Source: Gordionus sp. m RMFG-2023 (taxonomy: Eukaryota > Nematomorpha > Gordioida > Chordodea > Parachordodidae). Taken from it: 64,000 nt of DNA. The stretch is taken from NCBI RefSeq assembly GCF_954871325.1, contig NC_088776.1, positions 53,958,569 to 54,022,568 on the forward strand, read 5' to 3'. Positions 1-12,574 of the stretch are shown piece by piece. Each line of letters begins with the position of its first letter. Positions within the stretch are counted from its first letter, which is position 1. The notes beneath the pieces were generated by a model. It searched no databases. It was not told the DNA's origin and saw only the letters and a list, made by a program, of their open reading frames with translations. Made by a program: the position numbers and the translations under genes.

Positions 1-1500
1 AAAATTTCACTAGCAGGGATAAAATATTTTCAAATATTTATGTATAAATATATTAAAATTATTTATAAACTAATTTTTTAAGATTTCAAAATATAAGAAA
101 CAATGCTAAACCCAGTTTTTTAGAGAGAATTGGTATATTGATTATCAGAGATCTTTAGAGATCAAATTTTACCAGCCTTTGATTTTAGTTTTTTCCTCAT
201 TCTCAAGCTGTCTTGCCTATATATTTTTTACAAATTATTTCCTTGCTTGGTATTTACTTTTTAACCCCGGATCGGATTTTTATCAATTTATGCGCCGCAC
301 GAATTTTTAAAATTTCATCATTTTTTTGTGAAGCGAATATTTATGGGGATATTTGGGCAAATTATTTATAATACTTAGGAGATATAAAATAAATTCGTTG
401 TAATTATCGTGTTTTTGTTATATTATTATTTGAAACAATTTACAATATAATTAATATAACCCTTTAAAATGAAAATTTTTTATAAAATTTGGAAACAAAA
501 CCCATTATCTAAATTGTTTTTTAACGAAAACTAAGATTTATCATCAAGAATACCCTGATGTATTTTTATTTATATAAAATTATTTTTAAATATTTATTAT
601 AAAAACAAATAAAAATTGGTTTGATCTTTATTTAGAATTTTTTTAAAAATTTTATTACAAAAAGATATATATTTATTTTTTTTAATTTTCAAAAATCTAT
701 TATGAGAAGCATATTATTTTGTCATAATAATGCGAAGATATATCTCGTAGCGATAAATATTTATGTGATTTTATGGGCATGTCATGGAGAATTGGAGTGG
801 AAAAAGGACACTGGAAAAGGTTTATATAATGCAAATACTATAATGTTAAAAACAGTCCTATTAACTTCTCTTGATTAGGGTTATTCTATATAGCATATGT
901 GAGCTAATAAATATATATGAAAAGCAATATGATAAACGGAATAGGATAACTCTATGATACATGCATTATTATTAACTTAAAAAAGTAGACTTAAAAAAAT
1001 AACTTTCTTTAATCAAATTATTTTCCTATTATAAAAGTATCTCATTTTTTCATTATAAAATCTACATTTTACCCATGATAAATAAAATTTAAAGCCTAAT
1101 TTTTATGGTTAAAAAAATTAACATTAATTCATGGCTTAATATATCTCCGGTATCTTTTAATTATTTTCTTATTTTTCCATGTTTATATCGTGCATTTTTC
1201 ATCCATATTGTTTATTAATTAAAAAAAATTTTAGTTTTATACCATTAGAAGGAAAACTTGGATCTTATCTTCAAATTATTTTTTTATTTTATAAAACTAT
1301 TTAAAATATATAATTGAAATACTTTAAATATATGTAATAAAAATACTAAGCTAAAAAAAATTAACACTAATTGTCTTCCCAAAAAAACCATAATAGTTAA
1401 AAAAATTTAATTAATTGTCAATAAATTGCTATTAATATATTACTATAGAAATAATTAAGATTTTTATATTAAAGGAAATGACCAGACACAGGTATAATTC
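1..1500. other. AT-rich stretch, no gene seen
   Basis: Very AT-rich sequence with homopolymer-like A and T runs. I see no recognisable protein, RNA gene or bounded repeat on either strand. Confidence 0.5.
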
Positions 1501-1557
1501 TATTATAAGCACCTATCTTACATCGAGAAATGGCATCTGTTGTCCTTATTATAAGTC

Positions 1558-1785
1558 TTGGCCAATCACAGCGATGATAAAAGAATGATAGATTGTTGCT
1601 CTTTAATTTGTTATTATTTATCTGCATTTTCAATGATTTTTTCTAAGCTTTCGGGCAATACATTGCCAAATCAACATGACATGTTTCAAGTTCGACCTGA
1701 TTGGTTAATCAATTTTAAATACTCTTTAAAAAATATTATGTGTGCACAAACAAAGAATCAGGCAGGATTTTCTATTTGTAAATAA
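1558..1785 (+). other. unassigned exon-like open frame
   Basis: An open frame of about 75 codons that is less AT-biased than its surroundings, with a mixed-residue stretch around residues 13-60 rather than the low-complexity K/N/I/F typical of chance frames here. It begins without a good ATG (the first codon shown is TTG) and could end at a donor-like TTT|GTAAAT near 1778. I do not recognise the protein. It may be one exon or a relic of a gene extending outside what I can see; chance is not excluded. Confidence 0.25.
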
Positions 1786-1918
1786 AATACTTATAAAATA
1801 TTTATAATTATAAAATTATTTAACTATTTGTTTATATTTTCATTTGTGATTCAAGTTAAAATAATATATAATGTTATTTTAATAAATTTTGTATTTTTAT
1901 AATTATGATTTAAATAAA

Positions 1919-1964
1919 ATGGAATATAGTGATGAGCATGAGATTGAAATCGATTTGGAGAAAT
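1919..1964 (+). other. possible ATG-starting short exon, acidic
   Basis: ATG followed by 14 codons rich in Glu and Asp (M-E-Y-S-D-E-H-E...), running into a donor-like AAAT|GTAAAT. It ends one base into a codon. No partner exon is identified, so this is only a candidate. Confidence 0.18.
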
Positions 1965-2870
1965 GTAAATTTATTTATATATTTGGTTATTTCTTAGTTA
2001 CAGCATGAAAAATATTTGATCTTTAGCACATTAATCTTTATTTTTATTTGAAAAATATTTATATATCCTACATTTTTTAAAATTCGGATCCTCATCATTC
2101 ATTCTAAATATGTTTTCTTAGAAAAAATAATTAATGACGCATTCAAAATGTTCCTTGGTAAATTAATAAACATAGTAGCATATTTCAATTGGTGACTCTC
2201 ACACTTTATTAGTAAATCAACTGTTACTATTACTAAATAGTAAAACAGGGAAACCAATATCATTAATAGACCCTTTTTAAATTTAATAGACATAGACTTA
2301 ATATTACTATATATTGCTAAAAGCTGTATTAAGTGGAAGCGATGCCTTGTGATATAACAATTGTAGTTTATAAATATTTATACACTAAGATTCGGTTTCC
2401 TTTATTAATATTAATCTAATTTTTAACGCCAATGATTGTAATAATTTTATAATTATTAATATTAATAAAGTTTTTTTACATAATTTAATTCAAAAATATT
2501 ATATTATTTAGATAAATTTTTTTTAACTATTTTAATATTAGTTCAATTATAAGATTATGGTAATTTGCCCTGTTATTCATTAACTCAACTTTATTTTCTC
2601 ATATTATATTAGAATAAGTTTATTGATTCTGTTAAAATCGTGCTTCCTTCTTTGAATAATCAAGATTGGCAACGAATTAACAATGGCGTCACTAGCTTTT
2701 ACTATCTCAGGAGTCTTAACTAAAAAAAATTTATTCTAATCTAATAATTAAAATAGCACTCAGTAATAAAATCAAATCTATATATAATATTTAATAGAAT
2801 TATAAAAGAAATCGTTCAAGGGATTATCAAAAAATTTATTTTTAGTTTAGGGGGATATTAAGGAGCCATT
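1965..2870. other. AT-rich stretch, no gene seen
   Basis: No supported gene. A short open frame on the minus strand at 2099-2293 is composed of common AT-rich codons and has no recognisable domain. Confidence 0.45.
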
Positions 2871-2879
2871 AAGAAAAAA

Positions 2880-4370
<1,491 letters not shown>

Positions 4371-4404
4371 CAACTTTTAACTATAACATTATCTATATTT
4401 AAAA

Positions 4405-5080
4405 ATGAACCCCTGACGTGCCCTATTTTTACAAGATATACTCTCTTTATCCTCTGAACATTTAATTATTTTACACCATTTTGCAATAAGATTTATTGTA
4501 GGAGTGACTATTTTAGTATTTTTTATATGCGTCGCTGTAACAGTCTCAAAAACCTTTGTCATTAAAACGACACATATAAATATAACTGAATTTTTATGAA
4601 CCACCACTCCTATAAGAGTTTTAATAGCTATAGCATTGCCCACAGTAAAAGTACTTTACTCTAATGAAGACTCCCATTGGCCCGATCTTACTATTAAAGT
4701 TATAGGATCTCAATGGTATTGAAATTACGAATATTCCGACTTTATAAACTTAAATTTTGACTCCTATATAACACAGGAATATGATCTAGCTCTTAACAGA
4801 CAACGACTTTTAGACTCTGACAACTTTGTAATTATCCCTTATAAAATTATAACTTGAATAGTAATTTCATCTAGAGATGTAATTCACTCATTTTCATTAC
4901 CTCAATTTTCAGTAAAAATAGATGCTGTATCAGGACGTATCAACCAAATTTTTATTATACCTAAAAAAACCTTTTATTACCTACGGCTCAGAAATCTGTG
5001 GAGTAAACCACTCATTCATACCTATTTGTCTAGAAGTTGTATCAACTAGAAACTTTATTAATTGAATCAACAAACAATAA
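4405..5080 (+). pseudogene. cox2: nuclear copy of mitochondrial cox2 (NUMT)
   Basis: Cytochrome c oxidase subunit II copy, read with the invertebrate mitochondrial code. The start M-N-P-W and the downstream blocks G-S-Q-W-Y-W-N-Y-E-Y, S-R-D-V-I-H-S-F-S-L-P and K-M-D-A-V-S-G-R are visible. Frame is lost near 4970, just before the copper-site region, and the copy ends with TAA at 5078-5080. It starts 34 bases after the cox1 stop, with no tRNA-Leu between the genes. That differs from the common insect/crustacean cox1-trnL2-cox2 order. Confidence 0.9.
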
Positions 5081-6040
5081 CTATATAATATCCAATACAT
5101 TTTCATTCTGCTAAATAGCTTATTATGGGGGTATATCACTCCTCGCTGTAATAATTTGAAGTGTATATTAGATCACCCCTCTTAATTCAAATTTTTCAGG
5201 GAGCTATAGCCCCTCGCCTCCTAGCGATGCTATTGCGAATTAAACATTGATTATTTTCGTTATTGTAGCTTTATAAAACATCTTTTAATTAATAATATAA
5301 ATATAAAAGTTAATATTTTATTTTGCCATAAAACCTTAAACACATGCTAATTAATTAAATTTATTTTAAAAATTTAATCTTTCGCCATATAAAAAGTTAA
5401 AGGTATTATAGTAACCGGTTTTACAAACTGGGAATAGTTTGAAATAGATTGTGCTGCTTTTCTATTTTTCTTTTTTGGCGGAAAATCTGGGCTATGTTTT
5501 TGCCAAGAATTAAATAATGAAAAGTAAAAACTATAGTAGAAACAAAATGTCACAGAATGATTTAGAGAAAGACCAATAGCTCAAGATTGAACCGTGGAAT
5601 ACAAACAATAATATTAACTTAGCCAGATGTGATATCATCCTTAGTTGAAATCCCATTTAAATTTTATAATAATTTTATTTTGCCATAGAAAACATTATTT
5701 AATTTAAAAAATGTTCATCAAAAATAAACAATTTTTATTTGTCCTCAAAAAAATAAATATATAAATAGGAGGCCAGCATAATTCTAAAAACTCATAAATA
5801 TTGAAAAGAGCTTATTGAAATAGAAGCAAGTTCTATATTTAAATTTATGTTAGAATCTTAAAATACGATTCTATTAAAAGCCATTACTGGTCAAGGTTAG
5901 AACCACAAAAATAATATTAATTTTTTTTTCTTGAGTATTTTCTTCTAAGACATATTATTTTTAAAAAATGATGAATAATTTTTTTAAATGTTTTAATGAT
6001 GCAAAAATCTAACAACAATTAAATACGAGTTAAAAACTAT
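5081..6040. other. NUMT tail and AT-rich sequence
   Basis: The first ~160 bases after cox2 keep a mitochondrion-like composition and may be further organellar sequence, but I cannot assign a gene. The rest is AT-rich with no supported feature. Confidence 0.35.
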
Positions 6041-6045
6041 GAAAT

Positions 6046-6369
6046 TTGTTAAATCTTCGCACTAATCTGATTATTATATCATTATTAAAACTTTCAAATT
6101 CTATAATATTTGTCAATCTATTGACTTATCAAACTAATCGAGTCCTGCTTCTAATGGTCTTTCCAAAAAGTTTAAAGGGTAAAATAAATTTAAATATTAA
6201 ATTTGTTTTTATCAATATAAAATTATGTTTGCTATTATTTCAAAGCTACATTTTCAAATTACTAAAACGTAATAATGTCGTTTTTTATGATATAAATTTT
6301 TTTAAGATAAATCAAGCAAAAAACATACTTATTAATAAATATTTTTCAAAACCTAGTCATCTCATATAG
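6046..6369 (+). pseudogene. possible DDE transposase relic (pogo/Tigger-like)
   Basis: A 107-codon open frame. Residues ~30-65 have the spacing of the pogo/Tigger DDE core (R-V-L-L-L-M ... N-I-K-F-V-F ... L-L-F-Q ... F-K), but the acidic catalytic residue expected after L-L-L-M is absent. No terminal inverted repeats were found. The match is weak and the frame may be chance. Confidence 0.22.
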
Positions 6370-7088
6370 ACTACTCACAGGATTCATATGGCTCTCAGTT
6401 TTAAATCCATCTTTCAATTACAGCTTACTTTATTAGGGTCTTACATTCTTGCTATCTAAAAATTATTTTATAGTTTTTTTATTATATTTTATACAATTTT
6501 CATAATATGATAAGTTGTGAAATTTTATTTCACCATTAAAATGTTTTGTTTAATTACAAATTTAATTTTTCTATATAATGCAGGCCTTTGTCGAAAAAAA
6601 TAAGTGTTTATCTATGTTGCTAATAAAAAAAATGTATTTCTTTTATTAGAAGCTATCAAAAATGAAGATATTTTGAAACGCAACAGTAGAATAAACATAG
6701 ATTTAATGGCCGATCATCATGATTCACATAAAACTGAAGGTTAGGTTTTATATATTTTTACTATAAAATGTTTTGAAATAATCTTGTATTGGAATAACTT
6801 TTGTTTCAAATCATAATTGAAATAACATACTTTATAAATAAGTATTGATTTAAACAATAAAGATTGTTGATCTAGTTATCAATATAAAATGCTCAAGCAG
6901 CGTTAAGCGAGGGAAGGGAGGGGGGGGGGGTAGGAACAGTTAATACTTTTATTATAAACCTATTAATACAATGACTGATCATAGACCAAATCTATATATT
7001 GCAAGCAAACATATTTTCCAAATAAAACTTAAAAAGATTAGACATTCTCATCAAACTCATATGCCAAGCAATATGCTATAATAATGCA
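6370..7088. other. AT-rich spacer with an 11-base G run
   Basis: No gene seen. A tract of 11 consecutive G residues lies at 6920-6930 inside otherwise AT-rich DNA. Confidence 0.4.
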
Positions 7089-7188
7089 TTCATTGTAAAT
7101 GAAAGGTTTAATTGAAAATTCATGATTAAAAAATAATTCTTTTATATATATAATATTTTGATAGTTGGTAGTAAAGATAAAATTTAAG
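7089..7188 (+). repeat. left copy of a ~100-bp direct repeat flanking the nested transposon
   Basis: This 100-base sequence recurs in the same orientation at 15982-16076, immediately outside the other end of the 8.8 kb inverted-repeat element. The copies are nearly identical apart from a 5-base indel. It is far longer than the 8-11 base target duplication usual for Mutator-like elements. Confidence 0.9.
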
Positions 7189-7189
7189 C

Positions 7190-7735
7190 GGTGGGTCTAT
7201 TTATCGCTCGGCTGAAAATATCGCTCGGCTAGAAAATATCGCTCGGCTAACCACATAATAAATCATTTATTACTAAATATCGCTCGGCTAACCACATAAT
7301 AAATCATTTATTATTAAATATCGCTCGACTAGAAAATATCGCTCGGCTAACCACATAATAAATCATTTATTATTTAAATTACGCTCGGCTAATTACATAA
7401 TAAATTTTTTATTACTAAATATCGCTCGGCTTATATTTATGTATTAAATTTCCAAACATTTTCCAGTGGGTTTTCACTTTCCTAATATTAATTAAGAATT
7501 AATTAGTTTATAAATAAGATAAAGGTTTGGACAGGTGTAAAAAATTATCTATTAGATATTTTAGCTTCAATACTTTTATAAAATTAAAATTGCTCATAAC
7601 ATTTTTTATTTATTAAAGTAAATGAAATAATATTATATCCGCTAGATGGCGTCTTTAAATTTTTTATTATAAAATATAAAAATATTATTTTTGAATGTGT
7701 TTAATAAATTTCGCCATATTCTATTAAATATTTTT
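7190..7735 (+). repeat. left terminal inverted repeat of the MULE, with CGCTCGGCT modules
   Basis: The outer part carries about nine copies of ATCGCTCGGCT (one degenerate), several joined to an AACCACATAATAAATCATTT spacer. The inner ~290 bases match 15543-15830 in reverse complement. Repeated GC-rich boxes in an AT-rich end are what one expects of transposase binding sites, but that role is inferred. Confidence 0.85.
7639..7653 (+). promoter_or_regulatory. CTCF-like motif in the left TIR
   Basis: CCGCTAGATGGCGTC fits the CTCF core pattern CCRSYAGRKGGCRS at all but the last position. An identical copy lies in the right TIR at 15617-15631 in opposite orientation. Binding is not shown; YY1/PHO-type GCCAT recognition is an alternative. 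Confidence 0.35.
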
Positions 7736-8143
7736 AATTTTTTTATTATAAAATATAAAAATAATATTTTTGAATGCGTTTAATAAATTTTGCCTTATTG
7801 TATTAAGAAATTATATAGGATAATCATAATTATCCAATATTTCTAGAATATCGAATATATTTCATCAATATATATCAGAGTTGTAAACCCCCCTTCTAAA
7901 AAAATGGGTTCGGGTGAGAGTTCAGTGATAAATCTCTGAATCCGTTCAGGGTAGTATTGTTAAATAGTCGAGTTTTATTGACCCTGAACTCGAGCCGTAG
8001 TCGTAAAAAACGGCTCAGACTAGTGCGGCTCAATAAGCCGTTTGAGCCGAATCTAAATTTAAAAATATTTTATATATTATCAAATTTATAAAGAATTATA
8101 CAAACTATTATTTTATATATATGATCACCAGAGTTGTTAAAAT

Positions 8144-10245
8144 CAGGGTTTTACAAAAATCTTCAAATAAAAATTTGAAGATTTTTTTCGCCCAAAATTT
8201 TGAGGAAAAAATCTTTGAAGATCAATTTTTTGCGAAGATTTTTTAGCTAAAAAAAATTTTGAGCTTGCTCAAAGAAGATTTTTGAGCAAAATAAAAAATA
8301 TTTTTTGTAAAAAAATCTTCTATAATTTTGAGAAAATATTTTGAGAATTTTATAATAAAATAAAATCTTTTGTAAGGAAATCTTTATTAAAATATTTTTG
8401 AAATTTTGATCTTAAAATTTTTTGGTAAATTCTTTAAAAATAAAATTTTTGATATATATTATTTTATTATGTTAATGAAAATATTTTTTTTGAATAGGTT
8501 GTAAATGTGAGAATTGGTCATAATACCGACTGCATTTTTTTTAATATTTGGAATAAGTAATAATGATTATTTTAAAAATGTAATGTCATAATTTTAATGT
8601 TTTATATTGAATGTAAACTATAAAAGTGACAATTGTCATAATACTCATCTCAGAACCTTTAAAAATAATTATAATTAAAAAAGGCTAGTTGAGCATGTTT
8701 TGAGATGGTTTCAGTGATTGTAAAGCATATAAAGGTGACAATTGTCATAATACTTATTTCACATATGTTTTAATTGGAAATAGAGAAAAATGATTATTTC
8801 AAACATGAATTAATATAATGTGTAAACTATAAAAGTGACAATTGTCATAATATTCATAACAGAACCTATAAAAATAATTTTATTTTTAGGTATTAAATAG
8901 GCGAGAAAAAATTTTTTGAGCATGTTTCGAGATGGTTTTAATGATTGTAAAAATTGTCACAATCGTTATTTTTGAACTTTTTTAAAGCAAGTAGATAAAA
9001 ATTTATTAAATATAAAATTAAATGTGGATGTACCATAGAGCAGTGACAATTGTCATAATCGTTATTTTTGAACTTTTTTGAATTTTTTTGAAGCAACAGA
9101 GTAAAATAATAAATTGTAAACATGTTAAATTGAAATTTATATGTGGATGTACCATAGAAAAGTGACAATTGTCATAATCGTTATTTTTAATCTTTTTTGA
9201 ATTTTTTTGAAGCAAAAGGGTAAAATTATATATTGTAAACATGTTAAATAAAAATTTCAGTGAAGATGTACCATAGAAATGTGACAATTATCATAATTGT
9301 TATCTTTGAACTTTTTTGAATTTTTTTATAAGCAAATAGGTAAAAATATATATTGTAAACCTGTTAAATTAAAATTTCAGTGATGTACCATAGAAAAGTG
9401 ACAATTGTCATAATCGTTATTTTTAATCTTTTTTGATTTTTTTTGAAGAAATTATATATTGTAAACTTATTAAATTAAAATTTCACTGAAGATCTACCAT
9501 AGAAAAGTAAAATTGTCTTAATCGTCATTTTTAATCTTTTTTAAATTTTTTTGAACTTACAGGGTAAAATAATAAATTGTAAACTTGTTAAATTTAAATG
9601 TGGATGTACCATAGATAAGTGACAATTGTCATAATGGCCATTTTTAATCTTTTTGGAATTTTTTTGAAGCAAAAGGGTAAAATAATAAATTATAAACATG
9701 TAAAATTAAAATTTAAATGAGGATGTACTATAGAAATGTGACAATTGTCATAAACGTTTATTTTAATCTTTTTTGAATTTTTTTTAAGCAAAAGGGTAAA
9801 ACTATATATTGTAAACATGTTAAATTAAAATTTCAGTGGAGATCTACCATAGAAAAGTGACAATTGTCATAATCGTTATTTTTAATCTTTTTTGAATTAT
9901 TTTGAAGCAAAAATATAAAATTATATATTGTAAATAGTGTTGTTAAACGGCTCGTTTTGAGCCGATTTTTAAAGACGGCTAACTCAATATTCCATCCAGA
10001 AAAATATTACGCAAACCTGAAGATTTTGCTCATAGAAGGAACAAAGGTTTAGACATATATTGACGAAATCTCGAGGTTTAGGCATAATTTTTCTGGCTAA
10101 AATATTGAGTTAGCCGTTTTAAAAAATCGGCTCAAAATGAGCCGTTTAACAACACTAATTGTAAATATGTTAAATTAAAATTTAAATGAGGATGTACCAT
10201 AGAAAAATGACAATTGTCTTGATCATTATGATCATTTTAGAATTT
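8144..10245 (+). repeat. left arm of the foldback hAT: tandem ~118-bp modules
   Basis: About nine full modules (9030-10245) each contain ATGTACCATAGAAAAGTG followed by the perfect palindrome TGACAATTGTCA and a T-rich spacer. Three or four more divergent proximal modules (8610-8950) keep mainly the palindrome. Open frames on the minus strand at 8938-9287 only read through these repeats and are not genes. A MITE interrupts the last module at 9935-10157. Confidence 0.9.
9935..10157. mobile_element. 223-bp palindromic hAT-type MITE with perfect 8-bp target duplication
   Basis: The ends are TAGTGTTGTTAAACGGCTC and its inverse, and the duplicated target ATTGTAAA lies at 9927-9934 and 10158-10165. 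Removing the MITE and one target copy restores a normal foldback module, so it inserted after the arm had expanded. Older relatives lie at 36944-37160 and 41601-41808. Confidence 0.92.
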
Positions 10246-11290
10246 ATTTGCTGAAACGAGCAGGTTTTTAGCTGAAACCCGTCCATGGGCGGCCTAGCTT
10301 AATAATTTTAAAAAGTGCGAGCGAATCGGTTACAAAATTTTAACAATTAGCGGGCTAAAAAATTTTAACTTTAGTTTATTATTTAAAATCTATTAGGTAA
10401 ACATTAAAAAGAATCTATGAATATAATTCCCAGGAAATAAAATTCCCATTTTTTAAGATATTAAAAATTACAAAATTAGTAAAATAGTCACTATCTCCAG
10501 GTCTCTTAAATCTTTCTACATCTACATGTTGGTACCAATTAACATTATATTGTTTATTATATATAATCTTTTAGATTTTTCCTCACAGGAAGAACCATCT
10601 TATTCTCAAAATATTTCAAATTCAGTTTTATTTGGTATAACAAATAATTCTTAACCCAATCAAATAAATTTTTCTACAATAAACTCTGATACCTATCATA
10701 AACCACAAAAGAAATATAGCAATTGGAGTCAGGAAAAAATATAAATAGCCATAAACAGAATAAGAGGCCATCCGTCAAACTCCTTCCTTCAAGGGGGAAA
10801 ACGTATCGGTTTTGGGTACCATTACAGCAATGAAAATTAAAAAAAAATTTGAATTCAATTTTATAAAAAAAAAATTATATAATACTTTTTTTCAATCTGG
10901 TGCCGCCTCGCTGGCACCAGCAAATTTCATTTTTTTGAGATTTTTATTTTCTTTAATTCATAAGGCAAAACATTAAATAAAAATAAATAAAGGAAGGAGA
11001 GAGAGAGACAATGGGAAAAACGAAAAGAAAAGAAAATGCATTTTTTATATCTTCATTTAACATTTGATTTTTTATAAATATAAATAAAAAAAACATTAAA
11101 TAAATGTATCCCATCCAAATTTATAAATGGGGGTTTTATTTGGCCTCAATAAAACAATTATTTTATTCATTTTTTTTATTTTATATAACATTAATTCCTG
11201 ATTTTTTATTTCAAAATATAATAAACAAGTGAAAATAAAAATAAAAGGAAAAAACAAGAAAGTTAAAATTAAAAATTACAAAATTTTTTT
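10246..11290. other. inner spacer of the foldback hAT, no coding sequence seen
   Basis: This AT-rich stretch should hold the N-terminal half of the transposase, but no long frame survives. A GC-rich hairpin lies at 10897-10920. Confidence 0.5.
10897..10920. other. perfect 8-bp stem hairpin, GC-rich
   Basis: CTGGTGCC and GGCACCAG form a perfect 8-base stem around the loop GCCTCGCT. It stands out sharply against the AT-rich interior of the hAT element. Function unknown. Confidence 0.6.
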
Positions 11291-11299
11291 TTATATATA

Positions 11300-12212
11300 A
11301 TGCAAAATAAAAAAAATCTCAAAGATATTCTAAAGGAGCATTTTTTAATCGATTCTTCTGATATTATCCTATTAGGTACATCAGTCCTTTTCCCATTATA
11401 CAAATTCACAATGAAATTACAAAAAAGTAATATTGTAATAGGTGATTTTTTTGCTTCATGGCTAGAATGCAAAATGGAGCTGGAGGAAATGGATAATAAT
11501 TTATCTAAAAGTATGTTGGAATGTTTAAACATTAGAGAAAGCTATCTTTTTCAAAATGACGCATTTCGTAGTGCGATATATATGGATCCTAGATTCCATT
11601 ATGAAAATGGAAAATATCCTTTGGAAGAAGATAAAATATTGGCCAGGGTAAATTAATAAATTTATAATATACATCTTTTTATTTTAGGAACATATATTTG
11701 CAACTTGGAAACAATTGCAAGCTATTGACCCTCATGAAGAAAATACAACTCTAGTTATGCCTTCCACTAGTGATTATAAAAAAACAAAACTTGACCTTTA
11801 CATTGAGCGTGATTGCAAGAAGGGACCTATATTTTATGAATTATGTAATAGCGATATCAAGCTAAAAATAAAATCGTTATTATACAACAAAAGATTGCCA
11901 TCCTCACAAGATATTTTGCAATATTGGGTTTCAAGAAAACACCAAGATGCAGAATTATTTAAATTATCTCAAATAATTCTTGCTGCTCCTTGCACCCAGG
12001 TCTCAGTTGAGAGAGCATTTAGTGCATTGGCACTAACTGCAACCTCTCTAAGGACAAGATTAGACAAAGATATACTTGATGATATTTTAATTATAAAGCT
12101 TAATCGTACATTGTTAAAATGTGATATTTTAAATAATTATTTATATAACCTATTTCATTATAAAGTTATTGTTTACATTGAAATTTTAATAAATAAAAAT
12201 TCATATATATAA
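11300..12212 (+). CDS. hAT transposase, C-terminal part, with one 40-base intron
   Basis: Two open frames (11300-11647 and 11688-12212) join across a GT-AG intron at 11648-11687, which keeps the frame. The second exon ends in a classic hAT dimerisation domain: Q-Y-W near residue 75, then I-L-A-A-P-C-T-Q-V-S-V-E-R-A-F-S, then R-T-R-L and L-N-R. In the intact family this domain pairs transposase monomers for cut-and-paste transposition in the nucleus. The BED zinc finger and the first catalytic residues are missing, so the copy is truncated. The frame is long and clean for such AT-rich DNA, suggesting fairly recent loss of the 5' half. Confidence 0.82.
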
Positions 12213-12574
12213 CTGATTTAGATTTTTTGTATGAATAGTATAATCAGAGGGGGGCGTATTTTACTAGATATATCCAAATAGTAGTTTCTAAGATCTAAAA
12301 TTGATTTAAAAGATTAAAGAAAAAATATTTTTAAATTTGTTGTTCCCAAAAATATCATGTTTATATTGATGCATCTTTCTAGTTCAACTCCGTTCCGGTT
12401 GGCTCTAAAAATTTAACATATATGATACTATTATCATCTGCCCAGAGGTTTAAGTGTTTCCCAACAAGATCATATTAACCTAATTTAAAAATAATGGATA
12501 TGACTATGAGTAATGTGATAATTTCAAAATATATATATTAAAATAATTTCAAAAGGGAGTTGAGAATTAGATAT

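Noticed and set aside
7190-7440. CGCTCGGCT direct repeats as a possible CRISPR array
   Set aside because: Spacers are themselves repeated and the array is mirrored at the other end of a eukaryotic transposon; the setting is nuclear animal DNA.
8129-8143. CAGAGTTGTTAAAAT as the left end of the foldback hAT
   Set aside because: It resembles other hAT ends here, but no matching right end exists, whereas the boundary at 8144 has a perfect 8-base target repeat.
8938-9287. Two open frames on the minus strand of 76 and 89 codons
   Set aside because: They read through the ~118-bp foldback modules, and the same peptides recur at 13263-13612 in the mirror arm. Repeat read-through, not genes.
11269-11532. 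Minus-strand open frame of 87 codons
   Set aside because: Shadow of the hAT transposase on the opposite strand.
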